Source: Pedobacter sp. MR2016-24 (GTDB lineage Bacteria > Bacteroidota > Bacteroidia > Sphingobacteriales > Sphingobacteriaceae). Taken from it: a stretch of DNA of 64,000 nt. Below are positions 63,927 through 64,000 of the stretch, one piece after another. Under the pieces are notes generated by a model that was not told the origin of the DNA, searched no databases, and saw only the letters and a program-made list of their open reading frames with translations. The stretch covers positions 682,001 to 746,000 of the forward strand of contig NZ_JAPIVO010000001.1 of NCBI RefSeq assembly GCF_026239655.1. Reading direction: 5' to 3'. Both the position numbers and the translations under genes were made by a program. The first letter of the stretch is position 1, and each line of letters opens with the position of its first letter.

Positions 63927-64000
63927 TTAACGTTCAATTTTAGCTATAATGTAATCTTCCTCATTTAGTTTCCTGTAACCGTATTCATAGCAGCAAATAT
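63927..64000 (-). CDS. possible 3' end of a gene running off the window
   Basis: The minus strand has an open frame from the window end to TAA at 63929-63927, ending EEDYIIAKIER. It is only 24 codons and not recognised, so it may be chance. The stretch 63777-63926 shows nothing that I can support apart from AT-rich sequence. Confidence 0.3.
   Translation of the reverse strand, partial: ICCYEYGYRKLNEEDYIIAKIER

Overview
The window looks like chromosomal core DNA of a Bacteroidota bacterium, most likely Sphingobacteriaceae and Pedobacter-like. The reasons are the SusC/SusD pair with a GH30 enzyme, Bacteroidota-restricted families (DUF5606, DUF4293, Porin_10-type putative porin, the secreted 'asparagine synthetase B' family), a 7TM-DISM receptor, a eukaryote-like class Ia ribonucleotide reductase, few clear Shine-Dalgarno sites, and repeated TTG-N19-21-TAnnTTTG promoter boxes. 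Base composition looks even. I found no rRNA, tRNA, CRISPR array, phage or intact insertion sequence.

Layout. 1-3.6 kb: M42 peptidase (cut by the window edge), acyl-CoA carboxylase beta subunit, phosphate-type porin (all minus). 3.8-6.5 kb: small secreted protein, then a SulP transporter and beta-carbonic anhydrase operon. 6.5-13.4 kb: pruA, then divergent lpxK, purine nucleoside phosphorylase and putative porin, facing a secreted protein of unknown role. 13.6-18.7 kb: cyclophilin, DUF5606, an unlisted 41-aa membrane protein, rlmH, a membrane-bound MutS-like ATPase and a GH1 glucosidase. 18.7-27.9 kb: aconitase, polysaccharide deacetylase, TolC and HlyD without an inner-membrane partner, gpsA, a small secreted protein and gamma-glutamyltransferase. 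28-34.7 kb: DEAD-box helicase with an RGG-like tail, DUF4293, truA, an ABC exporter, sucD and msrB. 34.8-42.2 kb: short leader ORFs, RlpA-like protein, nrdB-nrdA behind a DnaA box and palindromes, a CWC cysteine-rich protein, aguB-aguA and fabG. 42.3-51.7 kb: VWA membrane protein, TRIC channel, FtsB/DivIC, eno, an ABC-2 exporter pair, carA, panB and an RluA-type pseudouridine synthase.

51.7-60.2 kb is the accessory part: a small polysaccharide utilization locus read on the minus strand in the order regulator, SusC, SusD, GH30, lipoprotein. The regulator is the most unusual gene here. It joins a signal peptide, a periplasmic 7TMR-DISM ligand domain, a seven-helix membrane domain and a long coiled coil to a zinc ribbon plus helix-turn-helix of the kind found at the N-terminus of IS1595-family transposases, without the DDE catalytic domain. 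It reads as a membrane-bound one-component sensor with a DNA-binding head taken from a transposase. An imperfect 15-bp direct repeat between it and susC is a candidate binding site.

60.3-64 kb: lgt, an MFS transporter, an unrecognised 212-aa protein, a DUF2071/YqjF protein and a possible gene end at the window edge. Several starts were moved to the start codon that best fits the family, the signal peptide or the promoter.
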